A stretch of DNA of 64,000 bases, taken from NCBI GenBank assembly GCA_039803545.1, contig JBDRYS010000003.1, forward strand, positions 19,096 to 83,095. Reading direction: 5' to 3'. This DNA is from a candidate division WOR-3 bacterium. GTDB taxonomy: Bacteria > Hydrothermota > Hydrothermia > UBA1063. Positions 17,236 to 25,102 of the stretch are shown piece by piece (the stretch's first letter is position 1; each line of letters opens with the position of its first letter). Below the pieces are notes generated by a model, which had not been told where the DNA came from, ran no database searches, and saw only the letters and a list, made by a program, of their open reading frames with translations. The translations under genes and the position numbers were made by a program.

Positions 17236-18342
17236 ATGTTCTGGATTCTGAGCCTCATATCATACTTCCTGCCCCTTTCCACTGAATATCTATTGAAAAC
17301 ACACCTTATAAACCCACTTAAAGACAGAATTTACATTCAAGGAATCCCCGTCACACCCGATAAGTACCTGCGCTTTTGGAATTTCACAGAAATCAAGGAA
17401 GATAACGGAAAAATTTTCTTCTCCTTCATTGAAGACTCTCTGAAATCTCCCGAGGTGCTTCTCTACTCTATCAGAGGTGAAGGCTCTTCTGAAATCGGAG
17501 GATTTCTTAAGACACCCATTGGGAGAATTGAAAACCAATCAGCGCTTCTTTATTCCAACGCCAAGAAAGATGATTCCACAAGGTCAATGTTTTTGTTTGG
17601 TTTTAAACATAAAGGCAATGTAAACTTTGATCTCTCCTACGGCCAAATAGAAGGGGAAAGGGGTTATGCAATTTCTTGCTTTTTTAAAAATTTCTTCGCC
17701 ACATATGCACACGGTGACTTCAACGAAGCAAGTGCAGGCTTCAATACGGGAAAACTTTCAGCATATTACAAGTTGGATGGAAAAATTCACAGTGCCATAT
17801 TCTGTTACAGCGGTCTTTACTTTGGCTTAAGCTACCTTGACAAACTTTTCCCTCGCTTTGGCATCGAAAAAACCTTTACTTTTGGAACATTGCAAGTTGA
17901 TTATGGCGCTAACAACTTCTACAACAAATTGGAAAATCGGCTTTACGGAAAATTAAAACTGGAGAAAAGGGATTATTTTGCAGGTATTGAAGGTAAAATT
18001 GGAAAAGAGGGAGTCTTTTTCTTAGAGAACAGCGAGCTCAAGGGCAAGCCTTATATAGCAGGAGTTTTTGGTGGCCTTCAAAAAGAAAAACTTCAATTTG
18101 CTTTTTACTACCTTTTATCAGGACCAACCAAATTTATACTCCGTGTATCTCCCCATGTTGATTTCAAAAAGGGGGAGGTTGCATTAGAGCCCAGAGCCAT
18201 AATCTCCTATGATTATCGTCATGAGAAAACCTCTGGGGTTTTAGAGGTTTCTCTATTTCTTTTTAAGGCTGTGGAAGCAAGATTCTCTTATGATTTTTCA
18301 AAGGGCCCCTATTTTGGAATAGGCGTTAATCTTTTTGATTAA
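17236..18342 (+). CDS. Predicted outer-membrane or exported beta-barrel protein
   Basis: The 368-residue product starts with a hydrophobic signal-like segment (residues 1-14). A string of short amphipathic beta strands rich in Y, F, G and K follows, with pairs such as 'F-D-L-S-Y-G' and 'A-Y-Y-K-L-D-G-K', ending F-G-I-G-V-N-L-F-D, a plausible barrel-closing strand. I do not recognise the family. It follows pyrF with a 1-nt gap, so it is probably in the same transcript. Its 3' end overlaps convergent mtnA by 17 nt. Confidence 0.65.
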   Translation: MFWILSLISYFLPLSTEYLLKTHLINPLKDRIYIQGIPVTPDKYLRFWNFTEIKEDNGKIFFSFIEDSLKSPEVLLYSIRGEGSSEIGGFLKTPIGRIENQSALLYSNAKKDDSTRSMFLFGFKHKGNVNFDLSYGQIEGERGYAISCFFKNFFATYAHGDFNEASAGFNTGKLSAYYKLDGKIHSAIFCYSGLYFGLSYLDKLFPRFGIEKTFTFGTLQVDYGANNFYNKLENRLYGKLKLEKRDYFAGIEGKIGKEGVFFLENSELKGKPYIAGVFGGLQKEKLQFAFYYLLSGPTKFILRVSPHVDFKKGEVALEPRAIISYDYRHEKTSGVLEVSLFLFKAVEARFSYDFSKGPYFGIGVNLFD

Positions 18343-19351
18343 AGGTATAGGGCGGGTAAAAGATACCCTCCTCCGTAATTATTGCACTTATAAACTCCCA
18401 GGGCGTAACATCGAAGGCGTAATTTAAAACATCCACTTCTTCAGGGGCAATCTGTTTTTCGCCAACAAAAATTACCTCTTTTTTGCTCCTTTCTTCAATC
18501 CTGATTTCTTCTCCACTTTCAATAGTCGGATCTATGGAACTCGTTGGAGCAACTACGTAAAAGGGAATCCTGTGTTCTTTTGCAAGAACCGCCAACATAT
18601 AAGTACCAATTTTGTTAGCGATATCTCCATTTCGTGCAATTCGGTCGGCTCCAGCGAAGATCGCATCGACTTTCTCTCGTTTCATAACAAAGGCCGCCGA
18701 GTTGTCCGTGATAAGAACAGGTTTAATACCATTTTCTAAAAGCTCCCAGGTTGTTAATCTCGCCCCCTGAAGTACGGGTCTTGTCTCAAGGGCAAATACC
18801 TTCTCAATTTTTCCCAGTTCATACCCCTTATAAATTACTCCCAAAGCTGTCCCTATATGATTAGTGGCAAGATACCCCGTATTACATATGGTCATCACCT
18901 TCGCTTTCTCAGGAAGAAGGGTCACACCAAACTGTGCCATCTTTTCACACCTTTCTGCCTCTTCCTTCTCTATTTTTTGGGCTTCTTCCAGCAAGAGATT
19001 TACCAGTTCAGATCTGGAAGAAACATTGGAATTTCTTATGATCTTCTCCATTCTGTCAAGGGCGTAAAATAGATTCACCGCGGTAGGTCTTGTTTTCCTC
19101 AATTCTCCTATGCTACTCAACCCTATTTCCTTCACCCTGTCAACATCTTCTACATCAAGGCTTCTTAATACCTGAACAACGGCGTAGGCTGCAAAAATGC
19201 CTATTAATGGAGCGCCACGAACTTTAAGGTTTACTATTGCATCAATAGCATCCTGCAGGGTGTAAATGTATTCAAAGCGGACAATTTCAGGTAACTTCGT
19301 CTGGTCCAAAACCTTTATGGTATCACGAAAGCACTCCACGGGTTTAATCAT
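18326..19351 (-). CDS. mtnA: S-methyl-5-thioribose-1-phosphate isomerase
   Basis: The 341-residue product matches MtnA throughout: 'R-G-A-P-L-I-G-I' (about 44-51), 'C-N-T-G-Y-L-A-T', 'E-T-R-P-V-L-Q-G-A-R-L-T' and 'G-A-D-R-I-A-R-N-G-D-I-A-N-K-I-G-T-Y'. In the methionine salvage pathway it converts methylthioribose-1-phosphate to methylthioribulose-1-phosphate. The archaeal ribose-1,5-bisphosphate isomerase is a relative, but these motifs fit MtnA better. No other methionine-salvage gene is nearby. It overlaps the upstream PHP-domain gene by 4 nt (ATGA type), indicating coupled translation. Confidence 0.93.
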   Translation of the reverse strand: MIKPVECFRDTIKVLDQTKLPEIVRFEYIYTLQDAIDAIVNLKVRGAPLIGIFAAYAVVQVLRSLDVEDVDRVKEIGLSSIGELRKTRPTAVNLFYALDRMEKIIRNSNVSSRSELVNLLLEEAQKIEKEEAERCEKMAQFGVTLLPEKAKVMTICNTGYLATNHIGTALGVIYKGYELGKIEKVFALETRPVLQGARLTTWELLENGIKPVLITDNSAAFVMKREKVDAIFAGADRIARNGDIANKIGTYMLAVLAKEHRIPFYVVAPTSSIDPTIESGEEIRIEERSKKEVIFVGEKQIAPEEVDVLNYAFDVTPWEFISAIITEEGIFYPPYTFNQKD

Positions 19352-20166
19352 TGCCTTACAACCTCGATTTTATTTCCAGAGTGCCCACAGTATAAACTGA
19401 AATCCACCGGATAACCCTGCCCTTCTAAATCCCCATGAAAGTCTGTCCCACCCGTTATCATGAGGCCATTTTTAAATGCAATTTCCTTCAGTTTATCCTC
19501 AATATAATAAGGATTCTTAGGATGAAAGACCTCAATCCCGTCAATTCCTTTCAAGATCGAAAGATTTATAACCTCATCCATTCTATTTATGAGACCTGGA
19601 TGAGCAAGAACGGCAATGCCTCCGCTCTTGTGAATTATATCAATCGCTTCTTCTATCGAAATTTTAAATTTCCCTACGTAGGCAGGGCCAGAATCTCCGA
19701 TGTACTTCTCAAAGGCTTCCTCCATACTGGACACAAAACCCTTTTCCACAAGTTCCCTTGCAAGGTGCGGTCTTCCAATGGCCTTATTTTCTTCAAACTT
19801 AGACATATCGGGAGTAATTTCAATTCCAAGCCCCTTTAGTTTTTCAACCATTTTCAAAAATCTCTCCTTCCTCGCCTTTCTGAAGGTTTCGAGATAATCC
19901 AGAAGATACTTGGACCCTGTATCTACAAAATAACCAAGGACGTGCACCTCTTCCCCGCTATATTCTGCGGAAAGTTCAATACCGGGGATCAATTCCATAT
20001 TCAGTTTAAGGGCCTCTTCCTGGGCTTCCGCCAGGGCCTCCACCGAATCATGGTCAGTAATGGAAAATATCTTTATACCCTTTGAGTACAGCAAGTAAAC
20101 CAGTTCCCGCGGAGAATACAATCCATCGGACTTTGTTGTATGCGTATGTAAATCACACCTCTGCAT
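19348..20166 (-). CDS. PHP-domain phosphoesterase (RNase AM/TrpH-like)
   Basis: The 272-residue product has the PHP metal motifs D-L-H-T-H-T (residues 5-10), S-I-T-D-H-D-S, G-I-E-L-S-A-E-Y, the later A-H-P-G and the C-terminal G-x-D-F-H-G. This is the composition of TrpH/YciV proteins, which hydrolyse 3',5'-nucleoside bisphosphates and 5' ends of short RNAs (family knowledge). It is first in a two-gene unit with mtnA. There is no clear Shine-Dalgarno before ATG 20166. Confidence 0.88.
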   Translation of the reverse strand: MQRCDLHTHTTKSDGLYSPRELVYLLYSKGIKIFSITDHDSVEALAEAQEEALKLNMELIPGIELSAEYSGEEVHVLGYFVDTGSKYLLDYLETFRKARKERFLKMVEKLKGLGIEITPDMSKFEENKAIGRPHLARELVEKGFVSSMEEAFEKYIGDSGPAYVGKFKISIEEAIDIIHKSGGIAVLAHPGLINRMDEVINLSILKGIDGIEVFHPKNPYYIEDKLKEIAFKNGLMITGGTDFHGDLEGQGYPVDFSLYCGHSGNKIEVVRQ

Positions 20167-20315
20167 AATTTCAGTTTAAAGGAAAAATCGCGGATTTTAA
20201 AGGGATTTAAGGTTTTAAATATTTACAAAGTGGAGCGGGAGCTGTTTCAACATTTTACCAATTTGAAAGGCACATTTGAAGGAAACTCCACCCTTTAGAC
20301 TAATTTCCAAGCTAC

Positions 20316-20344
20316 TTGACCTTGCGAAAGACATTTTATATAAT
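20316..20344 (+). promoter_or_regulatory. Promoter of the asnA-like/glnA unit
   Basis: TTGACC (20316-20321), 17-nt spacer, consensus TATAAT (20339-20344). The predicted start near 20351 leaves a leader of about 165 nt. Confidence 0.8.
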
Positions 20345-20436
20345 TTTTTAAAATGGCACTCTTTCTATTTTATGCAAAGTTTAATGTAGCTCTCCCTGCT
20401 ATCTCTAACTTCGCCATTAATTTTGCCAATAATAAC

Positions 20437-20458
20437 GTCCCCCTGCAATAAGGGGGAC
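20437..20458 (+). promoter_or_regulatory. Strong leader hairpin upstream of the asnA-like/glnA unit
   Basis: GTCCCCCT (20437-20444), 6-nt loop, AGGGGGAC (20451-20458): a perfect 8-bp stem. No U-run follows directly, so it is not a simple terminator. A T-rich stretch does occur at 20475-20486, before the ribosome site. It may be part of an unknown leader regulator. Confidence 0.5.
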
Positions 20459-20517
20459 GGCCTTGTAGACCAATAAAAACCCTGTTGTTTTTTGTTTCCC
20501 CAGAAGGAGGTAAGACG

Positions 20518-21441
20518 ATGTTAAAGTTTGAAATCTTTGAGCATTTAAAAGACGAAAAGGTAAAAAAGGCGGTCAGGGTTCAATCCCTGATTGTAAAAAT
20601 TTTAAGAGATTATTTACACGAAAAAGGGTTTTCAGAAATCCTTCCCGTAGTAATCTCAAGGGTAACAGACCCATTGTCAGAGGTCAAAAACTCTGTATCC
20701 TTCGAGATTTATGGGCAATACTATCAACTTACAAAGAGTATGATTTTCCACAAAAGGATGGCCCTCTACAGCCTCGACAAGATTTTTACCTTTTCACCCA
20801 ACGTAAGAATCGAAGAAGAAAAGAAGAGTTCAACCCGCAGGCACCTTGTGGAATTTGTCCAGTTAGATCTGGAAATGAGAAATGCAAGAATGGAGGATGT
20901 AATGAGAATAGCTGAAGATATGCTATGTTATCTCTTCGATAGGCTTAAAGAAGAGGCAAAAGACGAACTCTCCTACTTTGGCAGAGAGCTACCAGAACTT
21001 AAAACTCCATTCCCCGTTTACGAATTTGAAGAAGTTTATTCGCGATATGGTGAAGATTATGAAAACATACTATCGACAAATTCTACTCATCTTGTTTGGG
21101 TTGTCCATTTCCCTGAAACAAGACGAGAATTCTATTACAAAACAATCCCTGGGACAAACAAAATGGCCGACTTCGACCTCTTGTATCCTTATGGATACGG
21201 AGAGGCAATTTCTGGGGGCGAAAGGGAGGACAACAAAGATAACGTTATTAGGAAGTTAAAAGACAAAGATGCAGACTACCTCAAAGATTTTTACTTAAAA
21301 CTTCTGGACGCAGGAGTGCCTCCATCCAGTGGATTTGGAATCGGTATCGAGAGGCTCACCATGTTTGTTTGTGGACTTGACCATATTATTTATACAAAGC
21401 TTTTTCCCAAATTGCCTGTTAAGGAAGTTCAATTCATTTAA
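20518..21441 (+). CDS. AspRS/AsnRS-like asparagine synthetase (archaeal AS-AR type)
   Basis: The 307-residue product is a bare class II aminoacyl-tRNA synthetase core with no anticodon-binding domain. Motif 2 lies around N-V-R-I-E-E ... H-L-V-E-F-V-Q-L-D-L-E, and motif 3 is G-F-G-I-G-I-E-R-L-T-M-F at the C-terminal end. This matches the archaeal-type asparagine synthetase derived from AspRS/AsnRS, which makes asparagine from aspartate, ATP and ammonia. E. coli AsnA is a more distant relative. ATG 20518 has AGGAGG 8 nt upstream and is preferred over an in-frame upstream TTG. Glutamine synthetase follows 12 nt later, supporting a role in ammonia assimilation. Confidence 0.8.
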   Translation: MLKFEIFEHLKDEKVKKAVRVQSLIVKILRDYLHEKGFSEILPVVISRVTDPLSEVKNSVSFEIYGQYYQLTKSMIFHKRMALYSLDKIFTFSPNVRIEEEKKSSTRRHLVEFVQLDLEMRNARMEDVMRIAEDMLCYLFDRLKEEAKDELSYFGRELPELKTPFPVYEFEEVYSRYGEDYENILSTNSTHLVWVVHFPETRREFYYKTIPGTNKMADFDLLYPYGYGEAISGGEREDNKDNVIRKLKDKDADYLKDFYLKLLDAGVPPSSGFGIGIERLTMFVCGLDHIIYTKLFPKLPVKEVQFI

Positions 21442-21453
21442 TAAGGAGGGGTT

Positions 21454-22809
21454 ATGCAGGGCTTTGTCTTTTATAACAAAGAAGAGGTCCTTGAATTTTT
21501 AAAGGAACATCCTGAAGTAAAATTCTGCCGGTTCCTCTTCGTTGACGTCCTTGGGAGACTTTTAAGCTTCACGGTTCCTTCAAAGGAGGTCGAAGATGCC
21601 TTCAACAATGGCAAAGGATTTGATGGAAGTTCCGTTGAAGGATTTGTAAGGATCTTTGAATCGGATCTTATTTTTATTCCAGATCCGAAGACCTTCAGGG
21701 TGTTACCGTGGAAGTACGAACTGGGCGGTGAAGTCTGGTACGAGGCTTTAATGTTCGGCGATATTTTTGACTCTGAAGGTAGTAGATTTGAGGGCGACTC
21801 AAGATACATTTTAATCAAAACCCTTGAAAAATTAAAGGAAACTGGAACCCCTTACATCGGCCCTGAAATTGAGTTCTTCCTCTTTGAAAACGACAAAAGC
21901 ACTAAACTTTTAGATTCAGGAGGATACTTTTACAGCGGTAAGTGGGGTGAACTGAGAAAACTTGCCATGATATACCTGGATAAAATGGGGATCTCCGTGG
22001 AGTGCGACCACCATGAGGTGGCCCCGAGTCAGCATGAAATAGACCTAAAGTACAGCCATGCTTTAGAGATTGCCGATGGGATAATGCTGACAAAATACGT
22101 GCTAAAAAGGATAGCAGAAAGGCTTGGCCTTTATGTTTCCTTTATGCCTAAACCGATCATCAATCTTCCTGGAAATGGCATGCACCTTCATATTTCCCTT
22201 TTTAAAGATGGAGAGAATCTTTTTTACTCTTCCTCTGGGCTTTCTGACTTCGGAAAACGATTTGCTATGGGTCTTATAAAGTACGGAAAAGAAATTCAAC
22301 TGGTCTTAAACCAGTGGGTAAACTCCTACAAAAGGCTAAGGCCCGGGTATGAAGCCCCTTGCTACTTAGCCTGGGGAACCAAAAACCGTTCACTTTATAT
22401 CAGAGTCCCAAATTTTAAGAAAGAAAACAAGAATTCTTATAGAATTGAACTCCGAAGTCCGGACCCTGCCTGTAACCCGTATCTTGCCTTCGCATTGATA
22501 CTAAGCGCGGGGATTAAGGGTGTTGAAGAGGGGATACAAATTTCAGCACCTCAGCAAGTTAACGTTTACGAGCTTTCAGAAGAAGAAAGGAGATCCCGAG
22601 GTATAGAGAATCTTAGTGCGAATTTAAAAGATGCCCTCGAACATTTTAAGTCCAGTAAACTTTGTAGAGAGGTTCTTGGGGATCATATATATCAAAAACT
22701 AATCGAAAATAAAGAAAAAGAATGGGAAGTTTATGTCAGCGAGGTAGGCTTACGTTACGAAAACGAGGTTAGCAAATATGAATTAGAAAAATACCTGCCC
22801 ATTTTATAA
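21454..22809 (+). CDS. glnA: Glutamine synthetase, type I (alpha subtype)
   Basis: The 451-residue product carries the GSI landmarks: 'F-D-G-S-S-V-E-G' (about 50-57), 'G-P-E-I-E-F-F-L-F', 'E-C-D-H-H-E-V-A-P-S-Q-H-E-I' and 'N-G-M-H-L-H-I-S'. The C-terminal region reads V-Y-E-L-S-E-E-E-R-R-S-R-G. The usual adenylylation motif N-L-Y-D-L-P is absent, so control is probably not by adenylylation, as in GSI-alpha enzymes. It condenses glutamate, ammonia and ATP to glutamine. AAGGAGG precedes the ATG. It is co-transcribed with the asparagine synthetase-like gene; together they form an ammonia-assimilation pair. Confidence 0.96.
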   Translation: MQGFVFYNKEEVLEFLKEHPEVKFCRFLFVDVLGRLLSFTVPSKEVEDAFNNGKGFDGSSVEGFVRIFESDLIFIPDPKTFRVLPWKYELGGEVWYEALMFGDIFDSEGSRFEGDSRYILIKTLEKLKETGTPYIGPEIEFFLFENDKSTKLLDSGGYFYSGKWGELRKLAMIYLDKMGISVECDHHEVAPSQHEIDLKYSHALEIADGIMLTKYVLKRIAERLGLYVSFMPKPIINLPGNGMHLHISLFKDGENLFYSSSGLSDFGKRFAMGLIKYGKEIQLVLNQWVNSYKRLRPGYEAPCYLAWGTKNRSLYIRVPNFKKENKNSYRIELRSPDPACNPYLAFALILSAGIKGVEEGIQISAPQQVNVYELSEEERRSRGIENLSANLKDALEHFKSSKLCREVLGDHIYQKLIENKEKEWEVYVSEVGLRYENEVSKYELEKYLPIL

Positions 22810-22831
22810 ACTCAAAAGTTTAAAGGGAATT

Positions 22832-22859
22832 TTGAACTCCAAAGCAAAAACACTATAAT
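22832..22859 (+). promoter_or_regulatory. Promoter of the thiamine operon
   Basis: TTGAAC (22832-22837), 16-nt spacer, TATAAT (22854-22859). The predicted start lies directly before the TPP riboswitch. Confidence 0.75.
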
Positions 22860-22864
22860 AAAAG

Positions 22865-22965
22865 CTGGCACTGGGGGAGCTGGGTAAAAGCCCGGCTGAG
22901 AGGCCTGCCTGAAAGGCGACCCCTCGAACCTGATCCGGGTAATGCCGGCGAAGGGAAAGTGCCAG
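22865..22965 (+). ncRNA. TPP riboswitch (THI element)
   Basis: The closing P1 helix pairs CTGGCACT (22865-22872) with AGTGCCAG (22958-22965). Inside are the conserved CTGAGA (22896-22901) and, from about 22928, the ACCTGATCCGG-GTAATGCC-GGCGAAGGGA core that binds thiamine pyrophosphate. Downstream, CCTCC (22987-22991) can pair with the thiC ribosome site GGAGG (23008-23012). The overlapping CTCCCCC (22988-22994) can instead pair with GGGGGAG of the aptamer (22873-22879). This suggests a translational switch: TPP closes the aptamer and frees CCTCC to mask the ribosome site. Confidence 0.96.
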
Positions 22966-23017
22966 TAACTTTCCCAATCGCTCAGCCCTCCCCCCTGAAA
23001 AGCCAGAGGAGGTTAAA

Positions 23018-24283
23018 ATGGGGGAGACCTTAATTGAAACTCTAAGATCGGGTAAAATCCCTGAAAAATTTGTCGAAATCTGCAAAAAAGAAAAAGTGGA
23101 CCCTAGCCTACTGGCCCAGGAAGTGGCCTCTGGAACGGCAGTAGTCGTTGGATACCGCACTGGTAGAAACCCTTTTATCCTTTCCAAATACACTCGAACC
23201 AAAGTAAATGCAAACATAGGGACAAGTACAAACAGATCAAGCCTAACGGAGGAACTGGAAAAGTTGAAAGCAGCCCTCGATGCCGGTGCCGATGCCGTTA
23301 TGGATCTTTCACTATCCGACGACCTCAAAATCATAAGAAAGAAAATCCTTGAAAACTCCACGGTGCCTGTGGGGACCGTCCCTATCTACGAGGCTGCAAC
23401 GCAGGCACGAATTAAGCGGGGGGCCGTTGTAAGACTGGATGTAGAAGAGATTTTCGATATCATCGAACAGCAAATGGAAGAAGGTGTTGACTTTATGACT
23501 ATTCACGCAGGTGTTACAAAGGAACTGGTGATGGAACTTAAGAAACATCCAAGACTTGAAGGTATCGTTTCTCGAGGAGGAGCCATACTTTCTGCCTATA
23601 TAAAAACTTACAACAAAGAAAATCCCCTTTTTGAACATTTTGATAGGTTACTAAAATTGGCAAAAAAGTATGATGTTGTACTTTCTCTGGGAGACGGCAT
23701 GAGGCCAGGGGCAATCAAAGATGCTGGGGACTACTTTGAAGTTGGTGAGCAGAAGGTCCTCGGAGAACTGGTCTTAAGGGCAAGAGAAGCTGGTGTTATG
23801 ACCATTGTGGAAGGCCCTGGACACGTTCCCCTGCACATGGTAAGAGAGGCAGTGGAGAGGATGAAAAAATTGAATCATGGTGCCCCTCTTTACCTTCTTG
23901 GACCAGTTGTAACTGACATAGCCCCAGGCTTTGACCACATCACCGGTGCCATAGGAGGCGCCTTAGCTGCCTGGGCCGGTGTTGAATTCCTGTGCTACGT
24001 AACCCCCGCTGAGCACCTCGGACTCCCAACGGTCGAAGACGTGAAACTGGGGGTAATTGCTGCAAGGATTGCAGGACATGCGGCTGATATCGCTAAGGGT
24101 ATTAAAGAGGCCGATAAATGGGACGAAGAAATGTCCAGAGCGAGAAAAGACCTGGACTGGGATACAATGATGGCTTTATCTATCCATCCGGAAACTTCGA
24201 GAAGATTAAGGCTCGAAAAGTCAGGTGAAGGTCCTTGCACGATGTGCGGTGAATACTGTGTGTTTCTCATTAACGGAGATTAA
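23018..24283 (+). CDS. thiC: Phosphomethylpyrimidine synthase
   Basis: The 421-residue product is ThiC without the N-terminal extension of enterobacterial enzymes. It converts aminoimidazole ribotide to HMP-phosphate by radical SAM chemistry. Family blocks seen: 'G-T-A-V-V-V-G-Y-R', 'T-K-V-N-A-N-I-G-T-S', 'T-I-H-A-G-V-T', 'S-R-G-G-A-I-L-S-A-Y', 'E-G-P-G-H-V-P-L-H'. The cluster cysteines are C407, C410 and C414, that is C-x2-C-x3-C, one residue shorter in the second gap than the C-x2-C-x4-C of E. coli ThiC. GAGGAGG precedes the ATG and is the likely target of the TPP riboswitch. Confidence 0.96.
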   Translation: MGETLIETLRSGKIPEKFVEICKKEKVDPSLLAQEVASGTAVVVGYRTGRNPFILSKYTRTKVNANIGTSTNRSSLTEELEKLKAALDAGADAVMDLSLSDDLKIIRKKILENSTVPVGTVPIYEAATQARIKRGAVVRLDVEEIFDIIEQQMEEGVDFMTIHAGVTKELVMELKKHPRLEGIVSRGGAILSAYIKTYNKENPLFEHFDRLLKLAKKYDVVLSLGDGMRPGAIKDAGDYFEVGEQKVLGELVLRAREAGVMTIVEGPGHVPLHMVREAVERMKKLNHGAPLYLLGPVVTDIAPGFDHITGAIGGALAAWAGVEFLCYVTPAEHLGLPTVEDVKLGVIAARIAGHAADIAKGIKEADKWDEEMSRARKDLDWDTMMALSIHPETSRRLRLEKSGEGPCTMCGEYCVFLINGD

Positions 24284-24286
24284 AAA

Positions 24287-25102
24287 ATGGAAATAAGGGA
24301 AAGAGCCCAAAAAGCCCTCGAAAATATCAAAAAATTCAATCCTCTTATTCACAATATCACAAACTATGTGGCGGCCAACTTCCAGGCCAATGTTCTACTG
24401 GCTATTGGCGCCTCACCCGTTATGGCCCACTCCGAAGATGAAGTGGAAGACATGGTTACTATTTCCGATGCCCTCGTCCTCAATATCGGCACTCTCTCAA
24501 AAAGTATCGTAAATTCAATGATAATTGCCGGTATAAGAGCAAAGGAGCTTAAGAAGCCCGTGATCCTTGACCCCGTCGGTGCAGGAGCAACAAAGTTCAG
24601 AAATAACGCGATTGAAAAAATATTAAGCGAAGTAAAAGTAGACATCATAAGGGGTAATGCCTCCGAAATCGGAGCTATCTGCGGTATAGAAGGCAATACC
24701 AAGGGCGTTGATTCCATAATGAAACCGGAAGAGGTGCTGAAGTCCGCCATCGAATTTAGTAATAAAACAGGGATCGTAGTGGTGATATCCGGGGCAACAG
24801 ACTATATTGTAAGCGGAGAGGAAGTGATTAAATGCTACAATGGGGTACCTTTGCTCGGAAAGATAACTGGTTCCGGTTGTGCAGTAACATCCATCATCGG
24901 GGCCTTTTCAGCCGTGGAGGAGAATAAAGCCTTTGCTTCTCTCTTTGGTCTCGGGCTCTTTGGTATAGCGGGAGAAATTGCTTTCGCAAACGCCAAAGGC
25001 CCTGGAAGTTTTTATTCCTTTTTAATCGACAGCCTGTACAATATAACACCAGATGTATTTATGAAAAAATTAAAATTTGACATACAAAGGAGTCAATCAT
25101 GA
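24287..25102 (+). CDS. thiM: Hydroxyethylthiazole kinase
   Basis: The 271-residue product is a ribokinase-fold ThiM with 'H-N-I-T-N-Y-V-A-A-N-F-Q-A-N' near the N-terminus, 'D-P-V-G-A-G-A-T', 'R-G-N-A-S-E-I' and the catalytic-loop G-K-I-T-G-S-G-C-A-V-T-S. It phosphorylates the thiazole alcohol to THZ-P, salvaging thiazole for thiamine synthesis. GGAGAT lies upstream of its ATG, which starts 3 nt after thiC. It overlaps thi4 by 4 nt. Salvage and de novo thiazole routes are thus encoded together. Confidence 0.96.
   Translation: MEIRERAQKALENIKKFNPLIHNITNYVAANFQANVLLAIGASPVMAHSEDEVEDMVTISDALVLNIGTLSKSIVNSMIIAGIRAKELKKPVILDPVGAGATKFRNNAIEKILSEVKVDIIRGNASEIGAICGIEGNTKGVDSIMKPEEVLKSAIEFSNKTGIVVVISGATDYIVSGEEVIKCYNGVPLLGKITGSGCAVTSIIGAFSAVEENKAFASLFGLGLFGIAGEIAFANAKGPGSFYSFLIDSLYNITPDVFMKKLKFDIQRSQS

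Larger units (their letters stand above)
20167..20517. other. 351-nt intergenic region with a promoter and leader hairpin
   Basis: This non-coding stretch lies between the divergent PHP gene and the asparagine synthetase-like gene. It holds a strong plus-strand promoter (20316-20344) and a roughly 165-nt untranslated leader with an 8-bp GC-rich hairpin at 20437-20458. Nothing recognisable is seen in 20167-20315. Confidence 0.6.

Noticed and set aside
20437..20458. Leader hairpin as a rho-independent terminator
   Set aside because: No U-run follows directly; the T-rich stretch begins 17 nt later. Kept as an unexplained leader structure.
22804..23361. 185-codon minus-strand frame across the TPP riboswitch and thiC
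   Set aside because: The opposite strand holds a certain riboswitch and thiC; the frame has low-complexity Ser/Phe text typical of a shadow.
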